Positions 1 to 10,600 of a DNA stretch of 64,000 bases are shown here, piece by piece. This stretch comes from WHSW01 sp963846565 (lineage in GTDB: Bacteria; Actinomycetota; Thermoleophilia; Solirubrobacterales; 70-9): NCBI GenBank assembly GCA_963846565.1, contig CAWJWL010000001.1:1-64000 (forward strand). Reading direction: 5' to 3'. How positions within the stretch are numbered: the first letter of the stretch is position 1; the number at the start of each line of letters is the position of its first letter. The notes beneath the pieces are model-generated. The model was given only the letters and a program-made list of their open reading frames with translations, did not search any database and had not been told where the DNA came from. A program made the translations under genes and the position numbers.

Positions 1-2
1 TG

Positions 3-662
3 ACCTTCCTCGGCCGTTACCTCGGCACCATCCGACGTAACGGCTGGGGTTGGACGTGGCCGCTCACGAATCGCGACACGATCTCGCTGCGTATCCAGAA
101 CTTCGACAGCCAGGTGCTCAAGGTCAACGACGCGGTCGGCAACCCGATCGAGGTCGCGGCGGTGGTCGTGTGGCGCGTCGTCGACACCGCGAAGGCGTCG
201 TTCGACGTCGAGGACTACCAGGACTTCGTCCGGATCCAGACCGAGACCGCCGTCCGTCACATGACGAGCCTGTATCCGTACGACCAGTACGTCGCCGACC
301 AGGTGTCGCTGCGATCGCACGCGGACGAGGTCACCAACGCGTTGAACGTCGAGTTGCAGGAGCACCTCGGTGTCGCCGGTGTCGAGGTCTTGCGGACACA
401 GCTCCGGCGGCTCGCGTATGCACCGGAGATCGCATCGGAGATGTTGCGCCGTCAGCAGGCGGAGGCTGTCGTCTCCGCACGTACGCGCATCGTCGAAGGC
501 GCGGTCAGTATGGTCGAGGACGCGCTCACGCGACTATCGGAGCAGCACATCGTCGAGCTCGACGAAGAGAAGAAGGCGGCGATGGTGTCGAACCTGCTCG
601 TCGTGTTGTGCAGTGACAACCACGTCCAGCCCGTCGTCAACGCGGGCAGCCTGTACCAGTAA
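3..662 (+). CDS. SPFH/Band 7 (stomatin-prohibitin-like) protein, 5' partial
   Basis: The gene enters from the left edge; the open frame runs from base 3 to TAA at 660-662, leaving about 219 residues and no start codon. The remaining part reads as an SPFH/Band 7 domain: a beta-rich section with GNPIEVAAVVVWRV, followed by the helical region LRRQQAEAVVSAR that in this family drives oligomerisation on the membrane. SPFH proteins scaffold membrane microdomains and often bind membrane proteases. The N-terminal membrane hairpin would lie outside the window. It is followed 36 bases later by a small Arc-like protein, a pairing I associate with actinobacterial SPFH genes. This is one of the few genes before 16 kb that shows no obvious frameshift. 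The family call is firm; the exact role is not known. Confidence 0.8.
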   Translation, partial: TFLGRYLGTIRRNGWGWTWPLTNRDTISLRIQNFDSQVLKVNDAVGNPIEVAAVVVWRVVDTAKASFDVEDYQDFVRIQTETAVRHMTSLYPYDQYVADQVSLRSHADEVTNALNVELQEHLGVAGVEVLRTQLRRLAYAPEIASEMLRRQQAEAVVSARTRIVEGAVSMVEDALTRLSEQHIVELDEEKKAAMVSNLLVVLCSDNHVQPVVNAGSLYQ

Positions 663-698
663 CCGCCGAGCAGCCGCCAAGGACAGCGGAGGGACGGT

Positions 699-920
699 CT
701 GGCCGAGCGCAAGAGCTTCCTGCTGCGGATACCGCCGGAACTGTACGCCGCTCTCGAGAAGTGGGCGTCGGACGAGCTGCGGAGCGTCAACGCACAGATC
801 GAGTACCTGCTTGCCGAGTCGCTGAAGCGGGCGGGAGAAGCGATCGAAGAAGGGCGCGTAACGCGGGTGTGCGAACCCGAACTCGAGGCGTGCACCATGG
901 CCGCGTGCACACAAGCCTGA
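699..920 (+). CDS. Small Arc/ribbon-helix-helix-like protein, apparent CTG start
   Basis: A 73-residue protein beginning AERKSFLLRIPPELYAALEK, the pattern of Arc/HicB-type ribbon-helix-helix proteins in which a short beta strand (SFLLRIPP) is followed by two helices (ELYAALEKWASDEL and SVNAQIEYLLAESL). These usually dimerise and bind DNA, often as autorepressors. No ATG, GTG or TTG lies in frame before the domain. The codon in the right place is CTG at 699, five bases after GGAGGG (688-693), so either CTG is used or the base was misread. The stop at 918-920 overlaps the next gene by 16 bases. There is no adjacent toxin gene, so I do not call it an antitoxin. Confidence 0.65.
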   Translation: MAERKSFLLRIPPELYAALEKWASDELRSVNAQIEYLLAESLKRAGEAIEEGRVTRVCEPELEACTMAACTQA

Positions 921-2178
921 GCGAGGTCGGCGCGCGGTCCGTTGCGCGGTGGGAGTGGGGAGTCGCGATCGGTGCGCTCTTCGTCCTCGGGCGCTCCAAC
1001 GTGCTCTTCGTCCGTCAGCGTCTCGCATCAGTGTTCGGGGGCCGGGCCGGGCCACTGTGGCAGGACGACCTCGTCCTGCAAGTGGTGTTCGGGACCGTGA
1101 TGGTTGCGGTGCTCGTCATCGCGGTCCGCAAGGCGCACCCGAGCGCCCTTGGCGGCGCGAACCCGTGCTCATCGCGTTTTGTTGCCTCGCGTGGCTGTCG
1201 ATCATGTGGTCCGTCGAACCGTCCGTGAGCGTCCGACGCGCATTGCTGTTCCTTGGGACCGCTGTGGTCGGTTGGTACGTCGGTCTATTCGTTCCCGTCC
1301 GAGGGAGCAGGTCCGGGTCGTTGTCGGGGTCTCGTGCCTCGCAACGGTCGGGACGGTGGTCGCGTTGGTGTTCTGGAACGACCTTGCCCGCGCGACCGGG
1401 CGCGCTCTCGGTCAGTGGTCAGGCATCTACGTCAACCGGAACCTGCTCGGACTCGTGTTGTCCTATGGCCTGCTGGCGACACTCTTCTGGCTCAGCGACG
1501 CGCCGAACCCGCGGCCGGCCGCCGGCCTTGTGGTTGTCTTCGGCGCGCTGCTCTTCAAGACGGGATCTCGGACCGGTCCTGTCGCGTTCGCAGGTGCGCT
1601 CGCCGTGGCTTCTGCGGTCTGGTTGTTTCGACGGCAGGGCTCGAGCCGCATGTCGGCGGCGAGCGGCGCGTATGTGTCGTTCGCGACCCTTGGAACGCTG
1701 GGGTTGTTCGTCCACTACTACTGGGCCGAAGAACCTCGGGTGGTTGGGCCGAGACCGACGCTCACGTCACGGACCTTCATCTGGGAGGTCGATCGGTACT
1801 TCGCCGACCAGCGCCCGTGGACAGGGCAGGGTTTCGAGGCGCTATGGACCAACCCGAAGGCGATCGAGCAGGCGTACGGAGCCACGGGCCGGTACCCGTA
1901 CTCGGCGCACAACGGCTACTTCGAGGTCTCCTGAGCGTGGGGCGGATCGGCCTGGTTCTGTTCGTTGCGTTCTTGGACTCGGCGCGGCGCGCGTTCTGCT
2001 ACGCCTGGGAGCGCTGGATGCCGCCAGCCTGTGGCCGCTGACGCTCATCGTGTTCGCCGTCATCATGAATTTCTCAGAAAGCCTCTTCATCTCGAGCGAG
2101 GCACTGATGGCGTTGACCGTGGCGAGCGCTGTCGGGGTCACAGAATGGTCGCGGCGTGAGGCTGCGGAGCCCCCGTAG
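905..2178 (+). CDS. O-antigen ligase/polymerase-like membrane protein, frameshifted
   Basis: A polytopic membrane protein of about 420 residues whose reading frame changes at least four times (near 1150, 1315, 1935 and 1975). Joined, the frames give a run of hydrophobic helices, for example FGTVMVAVLVIAV, ALLFLGTAVVGWYVGLFV and LVLSYGLLATLFWL, then the periplasmic-loop motif GIYVNRNLLG and the later pattern YSAHNGYFEV. The H-N-x-Y pattern after a large loop is typical of the Wzy_C/O-antigen ligase family, which ligates or polymerises surface glycans. The start is GTG at 905. A large glycosyltransferase follows, which fits a cell-surface polysaccharide locus. The breaks look like sequencing errors because the protein sequence resumes cleanly in another frame each time. 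Confidence 0.65.
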
Positions 2179-2265
2179 CGGACCCCACGGTGCGGAAGCG
2201 ACTATCCTTTGCCGTTGACTGTGGGCGCAATACCTCGAACCACGGGGTGATGGGAGGTCGGCTGG

Positions 2266-4936
2266 TTGCGGGTCTGCACGATCATCGCACGGAACTACTG
2301 GGCTCACGCTCGAGTCCTCACGAGGTCGGTGCTCGACCACCACCCTGACGCCGAGGTCACGGTTCTCGTCATCGACGAGGACGCCTCGACGAGCGATCCG
2401 GCCTGGCACGAACACTTCGATGTCGTCGGTCCCGGCGACATCGGTCTCGATCGTGACGAGCTGATGCGGATGGCCGGCATCTACGACGTGCTTGAGTTGT
2501 CGACTGCGCTCAAGCCGTGGCTCCTTCGCAGTCTGCTCGCGAAGGATCGGGAGCCCGTCATCTATCTCGATCCCGACATCGAAGTGTTTGCGCCGATCGA
2601 TGAGATCGTCACGCACGCGCGCGACAAGGGGATCGTTCTCACGCCGCACACCATCTCGCCGCTCCCACTCGACGGGTATGGCCCGACCGAGCTGACCATC
2701 TTGCAGGCCGGGACGTACAACCTGGGGTTCATCGCGGTCGGAAGCGAAGCTGACGGATTCCTGATCGGTGGGCGCAGCGGCTGTCACGTGACTGCCTCAT
2801 CTCGAAAGAGGAAGGCCTCTTCGTCGATCAGAAGTGGATCGATCTCGTTCCGAATTACTTCGAGCCCCACGTGTTGCGTGAGCCGGGCTGGAACGTCGCG
2901 TATTGGAACCTGCCGGCGATGATGCTCGAGCGAGGGAACAGCGGGTACCTCGTCGGTGGAAAGCCTTTGCGCTTCTTCCACTACTCGGGATTCGATCCTG
3001 ATCGCTCCGACGTGCTGAGCTTCTACCAAGGGATCGATCCCCTGGATCCGTCTCAAGGATCACCCTGCACTGGCCGAGGTCTGTTCCCGTTACGCGACGA
3101 GCTGATCCATGCGGGTCATCGCGCAACATCCCGCATCCGTTATCCCTTCGACCGGACGCCGTCGGGCCTTCGGCTCGATCGACGAGCGCGCGCCGTGTAC
3201 CGCAAAGCGCTCATCCGCTCGGAGCGACAGAAGCTTCCTGAAGCCACCGAACCCCTTCGATGCCGGCGACGCCTTCGAGCGGTGGCTCAATCAGTCTGTC
3301 GGCGCTCAAGAGATCACTCGGTACCTCCGTGCGCTCTATGACGAACGCGCAGACCTGAAAGTCGCGTTCCCTGACATCGACGGGGTCGACGCGAGACGAT
3401 TCGTTGATTGGGTCCGTACGACTGGCGCTGTCCATGAACGGATCCCGGAGCGGTTGGTTCCGCGACCCTCGACGGCGTCCGTTGTGGGTGGCGTGAACCT
3501 CGCCGGGTATCTCGCGGCCGCCAGTGGTGTCGGTGAAGCAGCACGGCGCATGGCTGACGCCCTGCGTGCCGGACGGGTGCCGACGGCAACGATCACGTAT
3601 CGCAACACCCGGAGCCGCCAGGACGCCGTTACGGCGTCGGAGGCTGGGCCCCTGCACGACGTGAACCTCGTGTGCATCAATGCGGATCAGCTGCCCACGT
3701 TCCGATCTGAGGCGCAGGAGCTGATGAGCAGGTCATCCATCCTGCAGCGGCCTGGCCGGCCAGGCGATCCTGCTGGATGGCCATCGATGATCCACCATGG
3801 CGCCGGCGACCTCGATCCAGGCGCTGGCCGGCGATGAACAGCCGACTGACAAGCCGGTCTTCGTTTGTCCTCCTCCGATCACGACGCCGGTCGTGCGACC
3901 CCGTTCGCGCAAGCAGCTTGGCTTGCCTGAGAGCGGCTTCCTTTTCCTGTTCTGCTTCGATTTCGACAGTGTCTTCGAGCGGAAGAATCCGATCGGCGTG
4001 ACTCGAGGCGTTCCGCCGAGCGTTCCCGGCTCCCGTCGGACCGCATCTCGTCATCAAGAGTGTGCGCGGTGATGCCCACCCCGATCAGCTGATCGAGTTG
4101 AAGGGTGCAGCGTCAGCGCGAAGCGATATCCATGTGGTCGACGGTTACCTCGACCGTGCCGACCACCTGTCCCTCGTCGCGGCGTGCGATGCATACGTCT
4201 CACTCCATCGAGCCGAGGGCTTCGGCTTCACGGTCGCGGAGGCGATGGCGCTCGGGAAGCCCGTTATTTACGGTGTACTCGGGAACCCTCGAGTTCATGG
4301 ACGAAGCCAACAGCTGGCTGGTCGAATTCGGGAGCTGCGATCGGTCCCGGTTGCGATCCATACCCCGCCGACGGCGAGTGGGCGGACCCCGACTCCGATG
4401 CCGCGGCCCGCGCGAGGTCGTCGACGATCCCCATCTCGCCGCCGAGCGCGGCGCTCGCGCTGCGTCCGACATCGCCTGGCTCCACGGCCCCGCAGCGCGC
4501 GTTCCATTCATCATCGATCGACTCGAAGCGATCACCGGCATCCGGCGCAAGGCGCAGACCGGCGACGGCGGTCGGCCCTGGTCTGCCGTGGACTCCGCGG
4601 CGCACTACCTGTCGGCTGGTCCGGATTCCGATTCGCCCTCGAAGTACGGTTTCGTCAGCCGGACGATGCGCCGGTTCGTGATGCGGTTCGTCCGGCACTT
4701 CGCGGAGCATCAGGACCGCGTGCAGTATTCGCTCGTCGACTCGGTTCGAGACATGCAGGACCGCCTCGCGTCGGAGTCCTCCGTCGTGCGGGAGCTCGAA
4801 GCCAAGGTGCGAGAGTTGGAAGACCGCCTGAACCCCTCCGAGATGCCGGTCGCGGATCTCCGGGGACCTGCCCCCAGCGGTCCCACAGCCGCGCCCAGCG
4901 CCCATCGCGGAGTCAGACCTGCCGCGACACGGCTAG
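2266..4936 (+). CDS. Two-domain glycosyltransferase (GT-A-like plus GT4-like), frameshifted
   Basis: Reading across several frame changes gives one protein of about 890 residues. The N-terminal half begins RVCTIIARNYWAHARVL and carries VIYLDPDIEVFAP, where DPD is the metal-binding DxD-type motif of a nucleotide-sugar GT-A fold; FFHYSGFDPDR comes near its end. The second half has GVNLAGYLAAASGVGEAARR, then the GT-B/GT4 signature AEGFGFTVAEAMALGKPVI, with the E-x7-E nucleotide-sugar site. A short coiled coil (VRELEAKVRELEDRL) closes it. The start is TTG at 2266, seven bases after GGAGGT (2253-2258). The end is set at TAG 4934-4936, although no single frame reaches it. It probably adds two sugars in surface glycan assembly with the upstream O-antigen-ligase-like protein. 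Confidence 0.7.
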
Positions 4937-4946
4937 GCTGGTCGAC

Positions 4947-7015
4947 GTGGCCAGGGTCAACTACTCCCGCTGGGACGGATCAACAGGAACCGTGGGCCAA
5001 CCCCGATGACGTCCTTGAGGGGCTGTCCGACGACCTCCTCGAGTTCGGCGACCTGAGCCAGGCGCTCCGCCGGATGCTGCAGCGGGGGTTCAACCTCGAA
5101 GGACAGCGGATCACGGGCCTCCAGTCCCTGGCTGAGCGCCTTCGGAACCTTCGACGCGATGCGACCCGACGCTACGACATGGACTCGATCGTCGAGGGGA
5201 TCGAGGACGACCTGCGGAGAATCGGGATCTCGAACGCGGCGAGGTGAACGACCGGCTCGATGTGCGCGAGCAGTCCCGGGACGCTCGATCGACCCCCGAA
5301 GGCGAAGTCGCACCGAATCTGGATGCGCTTCCCGAAGACGACCCGTTGTCGGCGCTCGAACGTGAATTCCTCTCGCCGCCGTTCGGCGATCGTCTGAACC
5401 CGCGTCTCGACTACCTCGATCAGCTCGAGGGACGACCGGCGGATGCGATCAAGGGCCTGCAGAGCTACGACTTCAAATCGCCGGAGGCGGAAGCCAAGTT
5501 CAAGGAGCTCACCGACAAGCTCCGCCAGCAGATGATGCAGCAGTACTTCAAGGGGGCCGAGCAAGCGCTTCAGACATGACGCCGGAGGACATTGCTCGCA
5601 CGAAGAACATGCTTTCGGACCTCAACGAGATGGTTCCCACGCACGACGACGACGAGCCGTACGACTTCCAGAACTTCATGGACCAGTACGGCGACTTGTT
5701 CCCGGAGAACCCGCAGAACCTCGAGGAGCTGCTGCAGTCGCTCGCGCAGCGGATGGCCCAGGCCCAGGCGATGATGAACTCGATGTCGCCGGACCAACGA
5801 CAGCGTCTGCAGGACCTGATCGGCGCCCTCAGGGGACCCAGACCTCACGCACCAGATGAAGGAGCTCGCCAACGCCTTCCGCCAGGCGATGCCCGGCGAG
5901 ATGTGGTACCAGCGGTATCGGTTCGGCGGCGACGAGTCGCTCGCGATGAACGAAGCCATGCAGGTCATCGAGCGCATGCAGGAGTCGGAGCACCTCGAGA
6001 GGTACCTCCGCGGCGTCCAAGCCGGCCGACCTCGGCGAGGTCGACGTCGAGCGGGTCGAGAACCTGCTCGGCGAAGAGGCCGCGCCGGACATCAACCGTT
6101 TGCGCGAGATCGAGAAGATGCTCGAGGAGGCCGGGTACGTCGAGCGCACCAAGGGTCGACTTCGACCTCACGCCGCAGGGTGTCCGCCGCATCGGGAAGC
6201 AGGCGCTCGGCAAGGTCTACCACCGACTGCGGTCCGCGCTCGCCGGCGAGCACGACCAACCCGACATCGGACGCGGCGGTGACATCACGGGCGATCTGAG
6301 GCACTACGAGTTCGGCGATTCCTTCCACATCGAAGTGAAGGAGACGGTGTTCGAGGCGGTCCGCGGCAAGGGACTGGGACGCCGGTGAGACTCACGCCGG
6401 ACGACTTCATGGTCGAGCGCACAGAACACAAGGTGCAGGCGGCGACGGCCCTGTTGATCGTCGACCTGTCGCTGTCCATGCCTATGCGCGGCAACTGGTC
6501 GCGGCCAAGAAGGTCGCGCTCGCGCTGCACGCTCTGACTCGACGCAGTTCCCGCGCGACCGGCTGTTCCTCGTCGGGGTCTCGGATTACGCGCGACACAT
6601 CCAGGCCGATGAGCTGCCGAACCTTGGGCTGGAAGAGGTTTACGGCACCAACATGCAGCACGCGCTTCTTCTTGCGCGCCGACTCCTCGGGCAGCACCGC
6701 GGTGCGAGCCGCAGATCGCGATGGTGACCGACCGGAGCCGACCGCCCACCTGTTGCCCAACGGCGAGGTGTTGTTCAACTGGCCCCCTTGATCCGCAGAC
6801 CCTCGAGGAGACGCTGAAGGGAAGTCGCGCGCTGTTCAAGGACAACATCATCATCAACACGTTCATGCTCGACCGGTCGCCGTACCTGATGCGGTTCATC
6901 GAACGGATGACGCAGCGTCCAAGGGCCGCGCGTTCTTACGTCACCCGACCAGCTCGGCGAGTACGTCCTTCTCGACTTCCTCGAGTCCAAGAAGGCCATG
7001 CTCCGGGGAGCCTAG
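4947..7015 (+). CDS. VWA-domain protein, large, frameshifted
   Basis: About 690 residues when frames are joined: GTG 4947, then ANPDDVLEGLSDDLLEFGDL, a charged helical middle (PENPQNLEELLQSLAQRMAQ; MSPDQRQRLQDLIGAL), a winged-helix-like piece DLTPQGVRRIGKQALGK, and a C-terminal von Willebrand factor A domain. The VWA MIDAS reads LLIVDLSLSMP (canonical DxSxS), with a later MVTDGEPTAHL motif (the D of the second metal loop) and INTFMLDRSPYL. Large cytosolic VWA proteins of this layout often partner with a MoxR or magnesium-chelatase-type AAA ATPase; none is visible here. At least six frame changes occur (near 4985, 5240, 5830, 6015, 6160 and in 6390-6950). Each keeps a plausible protein on both sides, so sequence error is more likely than decay. 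Confidence 0.75.
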
Positions 7016-7061
7016 GCCTCGATTCGACGATTCCGTCCTGATCGGCTGCCATGATGGACGC

Positions 7062-7160
7062 GTGGCGGACGTCAAGAAGTCCAACGACCGTGGGTTCCGG
7101 GGGCTCCTCGTTTTGGGTGCGGTCCAGTCCGTCGCGATCGGCATCTGGGGTCTCGCGTGA
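7062..7160 (+). CDS. Tiny hydrophobic ORF, 32 residues
   Basis: A 32-codon ORF from GTG 7062 to TGA 7158-7160. It has a charged N-terminus (ADVKKSNDRGFRG) and a single hydrophobic stretch, LLVLGAVQSVAIGIWGLA. Its stop overlaps the GTG of the next ORF (GTGA). It could be a real translationally coupled one-helix membrane peptide, or an N-terminal piece of the next gene separated by an indel in this error-prone stretch. I do not recognise a family. Confidence 0.35.
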   Translation: MADVKKSNDRGFRGLLVLGAVQSVAIGIWGLA

Positions 7161-7543
7161 ATCGGGACGCTCGACAAGCGTCCTCGGCCTTGACGTCCCG
7201 ACGCGTGCCTCCGGTGTTGCTCGGTTGTTCGGCGGCGTCATTGATCGCCGTCGGAATCGGGTTCGGACTCGGAGCCGCGCAACCGCTTCGGAGCAGGAGT
7301 CTGCTCGTCCAGCTCTTCGCCGTGCAGGCGATCACGGCCGTCTCGACGATCGCGGGAACGGCGCGCGGGGAGATCGCCGGCGGTCAGGGTGCCGTGTTCG
7401 CGATCTATCTCCTCGCCTACTGCTTCCTGTACTTCCGGATGTACCCGCGCCCCGCCGCGCCGCCGGAGACGAAGAAGGCGCCGGAGCCGGCGAAGACGCC
7501 GCCACCGGCGATCCCGCCGAGGCCCGCCCCGCCCGCGCTGTAG
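7157..7543 (+). CDS. Small membrane protein with proline-rich tail
   Basis: A 128-residue ORF starting GTG 7157 that overlaps the preceding short ORF by four bases. It shows about three hydrophobic segments (VLLGCSAASLIAVGIGFGLG, LLVQLFAVQAITAVSTIAG and AVFAIYLLAYCFLYF), then a C-terminal tail rich in Pro, Lys and Ala (ETKKAPEPAKTPPPAIPPR). The layout suggests a small integral membrane protein with a cytosolic tail. No known family is recognised. It converges with the minus-strand recQ, whose stop lies one base away. Confidence 0.5.
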   Translation: MNRDARQASSALTSRRVPPVLLGCSAASLIAVGIGFGLGAAQPLRSRSLLVQLFAVQAITAVSTIAGTARGEIAGGQGAVFAIYLLAYCFLYFRMYPRPAAPPETKKAPEPAKTPPPAIPPRPAPPAL

Positions 7544-9372
7544 TCAGACGGACAGGGCTTCGAGGAAGCGCGGACCGTAGCGCTCGAGCTTGCGGCCCCG
7601 ACGCCGCTGATCGTCGCGAACTGGTCGAGCGTCGCGGGCGCCTCTCGACGATGTCGCGCAGCGTTGCGTCGTGGAAGATCACGTAGGCGGGCACCCCTGC
7701 TCCGTCGCGAGGGCCTTGGAACGAGTCGTTCGCAAGCGCCTCGCAGAGCTCGACGTCCTCCGGCGTGACGTCACCGAACGTCCGTGGGATCGACTGGCCT
7801 TGCTTCGTTTGCGCCTTCTTCGGCACTCGGGCGGATCCTCGCGGAGCGTTAGGCTGGCGTTCACCGTGGAGGATGGCCGGTCGCCTCGGTGACGCGGACG
7901 CAGTGCACCGTGGCGTAGGGGTCAGTGCGCAGCAGGCCCGGCGCGACGACCTGGCGGAACACGGCGCTCCACTGCGGCTCGCGCAGCTCGGCGCCGATCC
8001 CGAAGCGCTGAGGTCCTCGTGGCGGAGCTGCAGCACCTTCTCGGTATCCCGCCGAGCAGGACGTCGATCAGGTGGCTCACGCCGAACCGTTCACCTGTCC
8101 GTATACGCAGGAGAGCGCCTTTTGTGCGTCGATCGTGCCGTCCCGGGACGTCGGCGGGTTGAGGCAGTTGTCGCAGTTGCCGCATTCCCCGGGATGCGCT
8201 TCGTCGAAGTGCGCGAGCAGGCTCTGGCGCCGGCACCCGATCGACTCGCGTAGCCGAGCAATTCGGAGAGCTTCTGCTTCTCGACGCGCTTGCGCTCTGG
8301 ATGCCGTTACCGCTGGTCGATCATGTTCTGCATCCGACCGACGTCCGACATCCCGTAGATCGCATGCGTCGGACGCCAGACCGTCGCGGCCGGCGCGTCC
8401 GGTCTCCTGGTAGTACGCCTCGAGCTGCGTCGGGAGGTCGAGGTGGACGACGAGCCGGACGTCCGGCTTGTCGATGCCCATCCCGAACGCGACCGTCGCG
8501 ACGACGACGACGCCGTCTTCCGGACGAACCGCGTCCTGGTTTCTCCGCCGCGTCTTGCGTCGAGGCCGGCGTGGTACGGGTATCGCGTTGTGCCGGCCGT
8601 TCGGCGCTGAGGGCGTTCGCGGTTTCTTCGACATCTTGCGCCGTGAGAACCGGTAGATGATCCCGCTCTCGTCTCGGTGGTCGGACGAGGAATCGCAGGA
8701 GCTGGACGTTCGGGTCTTCTTCTCGCGACGCGGTAGCGGATGTTCGGACGATCGAAGCTCGCGACGAAGCGGCGCGACGCTCGCCGACGCAGCGCGAGGT
8801 GCTCGACGATGTCGCCGCGGGTTGGTTTGTCGGCGGTTGCCGTGAGCGCGATGCGCGGGACACCCGGGAATCGTTCGTGCAGGACCCTCAGCTGGCGGTA
8901 CTCCGGCGGAAGTCGTGTCCCCACATCGAGACGCAGTGCGCCTCGTCGATCGCGAAGAGCGCCGGCTTGCCGCGCGAGCAGGTCGAGGAAGCCGTCCATG
9001 AGTGCGCGTTCCGGTGCGACGTAGAGGAGGTCGAGCGTCCCGTCGACGAGGCTCTGTTGACTCGCTGCGCGGCTCGGGCCGACTTCGAGGCGTCGAGTTC
9101 AGGAACTCGATGCCCGGACGTCGTATCTGTTGCCAGCGCGTCGACCTGGTCCTGCATGAGCGCGATGAGTGGCGAGATGATGATCCCGTCCCGGGCTGGA
9201 CGAGCGCCGGGTACTGGTAGCACAGCGACTTCCCGCCGCCGGTCGGCATCAGGACGAGGCAGCTTCCTTACCGTTGACGAGGTGTTCGACGATCTCGCCT
9301 TGTCGCCGCGGAACTCGTCGTAGCCGAAGACGTTCTGAGGACGCCGAGGACGTCGGTGGCTTGGCGCGTCAC
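7544..9372 (-). CDS. recQ: ATP-dependent DNA helicase RecQ, frameshifted
   Basis: RecQ family 3'-5' DNA helicase, about 600 residues when frames are joined. In order it shows NVFGYDEFRGDK at the N-terminus, Walker A MPTGGGKSLCYQYPAL, the Walker B box FAIDEAHCVSMWGHDFR (DEAH), motif IV-VI fragments including VATVAFGMGIDKPDVR and YYQETGRAGRDG, the zinc-binding GECGNCDNC of the RecQ-Ct domain, and a C-terminal HRDC domain (PAYVIFHDATLRDIVERRP) ending RFLEALSV. The stop is at 7544-7546 and the start is GTG at 9372. There are many one-base frame changes. The protein acts in recombination and repair at stalled forks. It lies seven bases downstream of the tandem ArsA-like pair on the same strand, so it may be co-transcribed with them. 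Confidence 0.85.
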
Positions 9373-9378
9373 GACCCG

Positions 9379-10557
9379 TCAGGGGGCGCGGGGGTGCCCC
9401 CCGACGAGAGGGCGTGCGCGGGCTCCGGCCGTACCCAGCAGGTCCCGGCTGAGCTCGCGCAGCCCGTCAACGTCGTGGACGTCGTGCGTGAGCAGCGGCA
9501 CGGCGCCACTCGGCGCCGTGAACGGCGGCGAGCTCCGTGAGGTGCCGCGATCGCGACGCGCGAGGGTCCCGACAGGTGCGAGGGCCGTCGGCGTGTCGTG
9601 GGACGGTCGTCGTTCACGGGCGTCCAGGCCAGCGAGCGTTGTCGCCGAGACGATCGTGCCGACGTCGGGGCCCCGCACGGTGTCCGGGTCGGCGTGGCGA
9701 GTTCGACCGGGACGACCTTGTTCGCCACGGCGCCGGACAGCGTGCAGGGCTTCTCCGACGAGACGGTCGATGAAGAAGCCGGCCTCTTCGAGCGGCGGGC
9801 CCTCGAGGTCGTGACGACGACGAAGCCGGTTTGGTCGGACGACTGAGGAGCCGCAGGACGTCGTCCGCGCGCTCCTTGAACCGTCGTAGATGTTCTGGAA
9901 ATCGATCACGAGCGCCGACAGGTCTTCGAGGACCTGGGAGCCGAGCACGCGGTCGACGATCTTCAGGAACGGCGAGGCGGTGAAGTTGAACGCGCGCAGG
10001 CCGAGCTTGCCGGCCGCCGCGTAGGGCTTCGCCATCCAGCGCAGCAGGCTGCCGCCGATGAAGTCCGTCATCCGCCCGGCGCCTCGAGGAAGTCGAGCGC
10101 GCTTCGCGTCGGTGGAGTGTCGATCACGATCAGGTCGTAGTCGCCGGTTCGTGGAGATCGGCGAGCCGCTCCATCGCCATGTAGCCCTGGGAGCCGATGA
10201 ACTGCTGGAACACACCTTGGTAGATCCGGTTCTCCTTGATGGGTTGGCCTGCGCTCGCGTGGGGAGTAGCGATCGACGAGGTCGTCCCAGGCCGTCTTCA
10301 TGTCGAGCATCGGGCGTGCAATGAGCCGTCCCGTCGCCGTGGGGGTCGGAACGCGCGCACTCCTGTGGCCGAGACCGGACCGCGAGGCCGAGGGCGGACG
10401 CCAAGCGCTGCGCGCCGGGTCGATCGTGACCACGATGTCCGTCGTCCGTTGGCCGCTCGTCGAGCGCGATCGATGCGGCCGCGTGGTCTTTCCCGACGCC
10501 GCCAGCACCGCAGACGACGACGATGCTCTTCGGCGGATCGGCGTCGGTCAGATTCAT
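9379..10557 (-). CDS. Get3/ArsA-like ATPase, second of a tandem pair, frameshifted
   Basis: P-loop ATPase of the ArsA/Get3 (SIMIBI) class, about 390 residues. It begins MNLTDADPPKSIVVVCGAGG and continues into a deviant Walker A of the KGGVGKT type (here CGAGGVGK), then switch-II DYDLIVIDTPPTRSALDFLE, and a C-terminal half with MTDFIGGSLLRWMAKPYAA and FKERADDVLRLL across a frame change. In mycobacteria a comparable tandem pair (Rv3679/Rv3680, called BagA/BagB) forms Get3-like complexes; homology to that pair is an inference from order and motifs. No arsenic resistance genes are nearby, so arsenite export is unlikely. The ATG at 10557 follows the upstream partner by 43 bases. Confidence 0.7.
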   Translation of the reverse strand: MNLTDADPPKSIVVVCGAGGVGKDHAAASIALDERPTDDGHRGHDRPGAQRLASALGLAVRSRPQECARSDPHGDGTAHCTPDARHEDGLGRPRRSLLPTRAQANPSRRTGSTKVCSSSSSAPRATWRWSGSPISTNRRLRPDRDRHSTDAKRARLPRGAGRMTDFIGGSLLRWMAKPYAAAGKLGLRAFNFTASPFLKIVDRVLGSQVLEDLSALVIDFQNIYDGSRSARTTSCGSSVVRPNRLRRRHDLEGPPLEEAGFFIDRLVGEALHAVRRRGEQGRPGRTRHADPDTVRGPDVGTIVSATTLAGLDARERRPSHDTPTALAPVGTLARRDRGTSRSSPPFTAPSGAVPLLTHDVHDVDGLRELSRDLLGTAGARARPLVGGHPRAP

Positions 10558-10600
10558 GTGCGCTCCGCTGCAAGTTCGTGCGCGATGCGTCGCGTCGCCG

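Noticed and set aside
699..920. Arc-like protein as antitoxin of a toxin-antitoxin pair
   Set aside because: No toxin-like ORF on either side.
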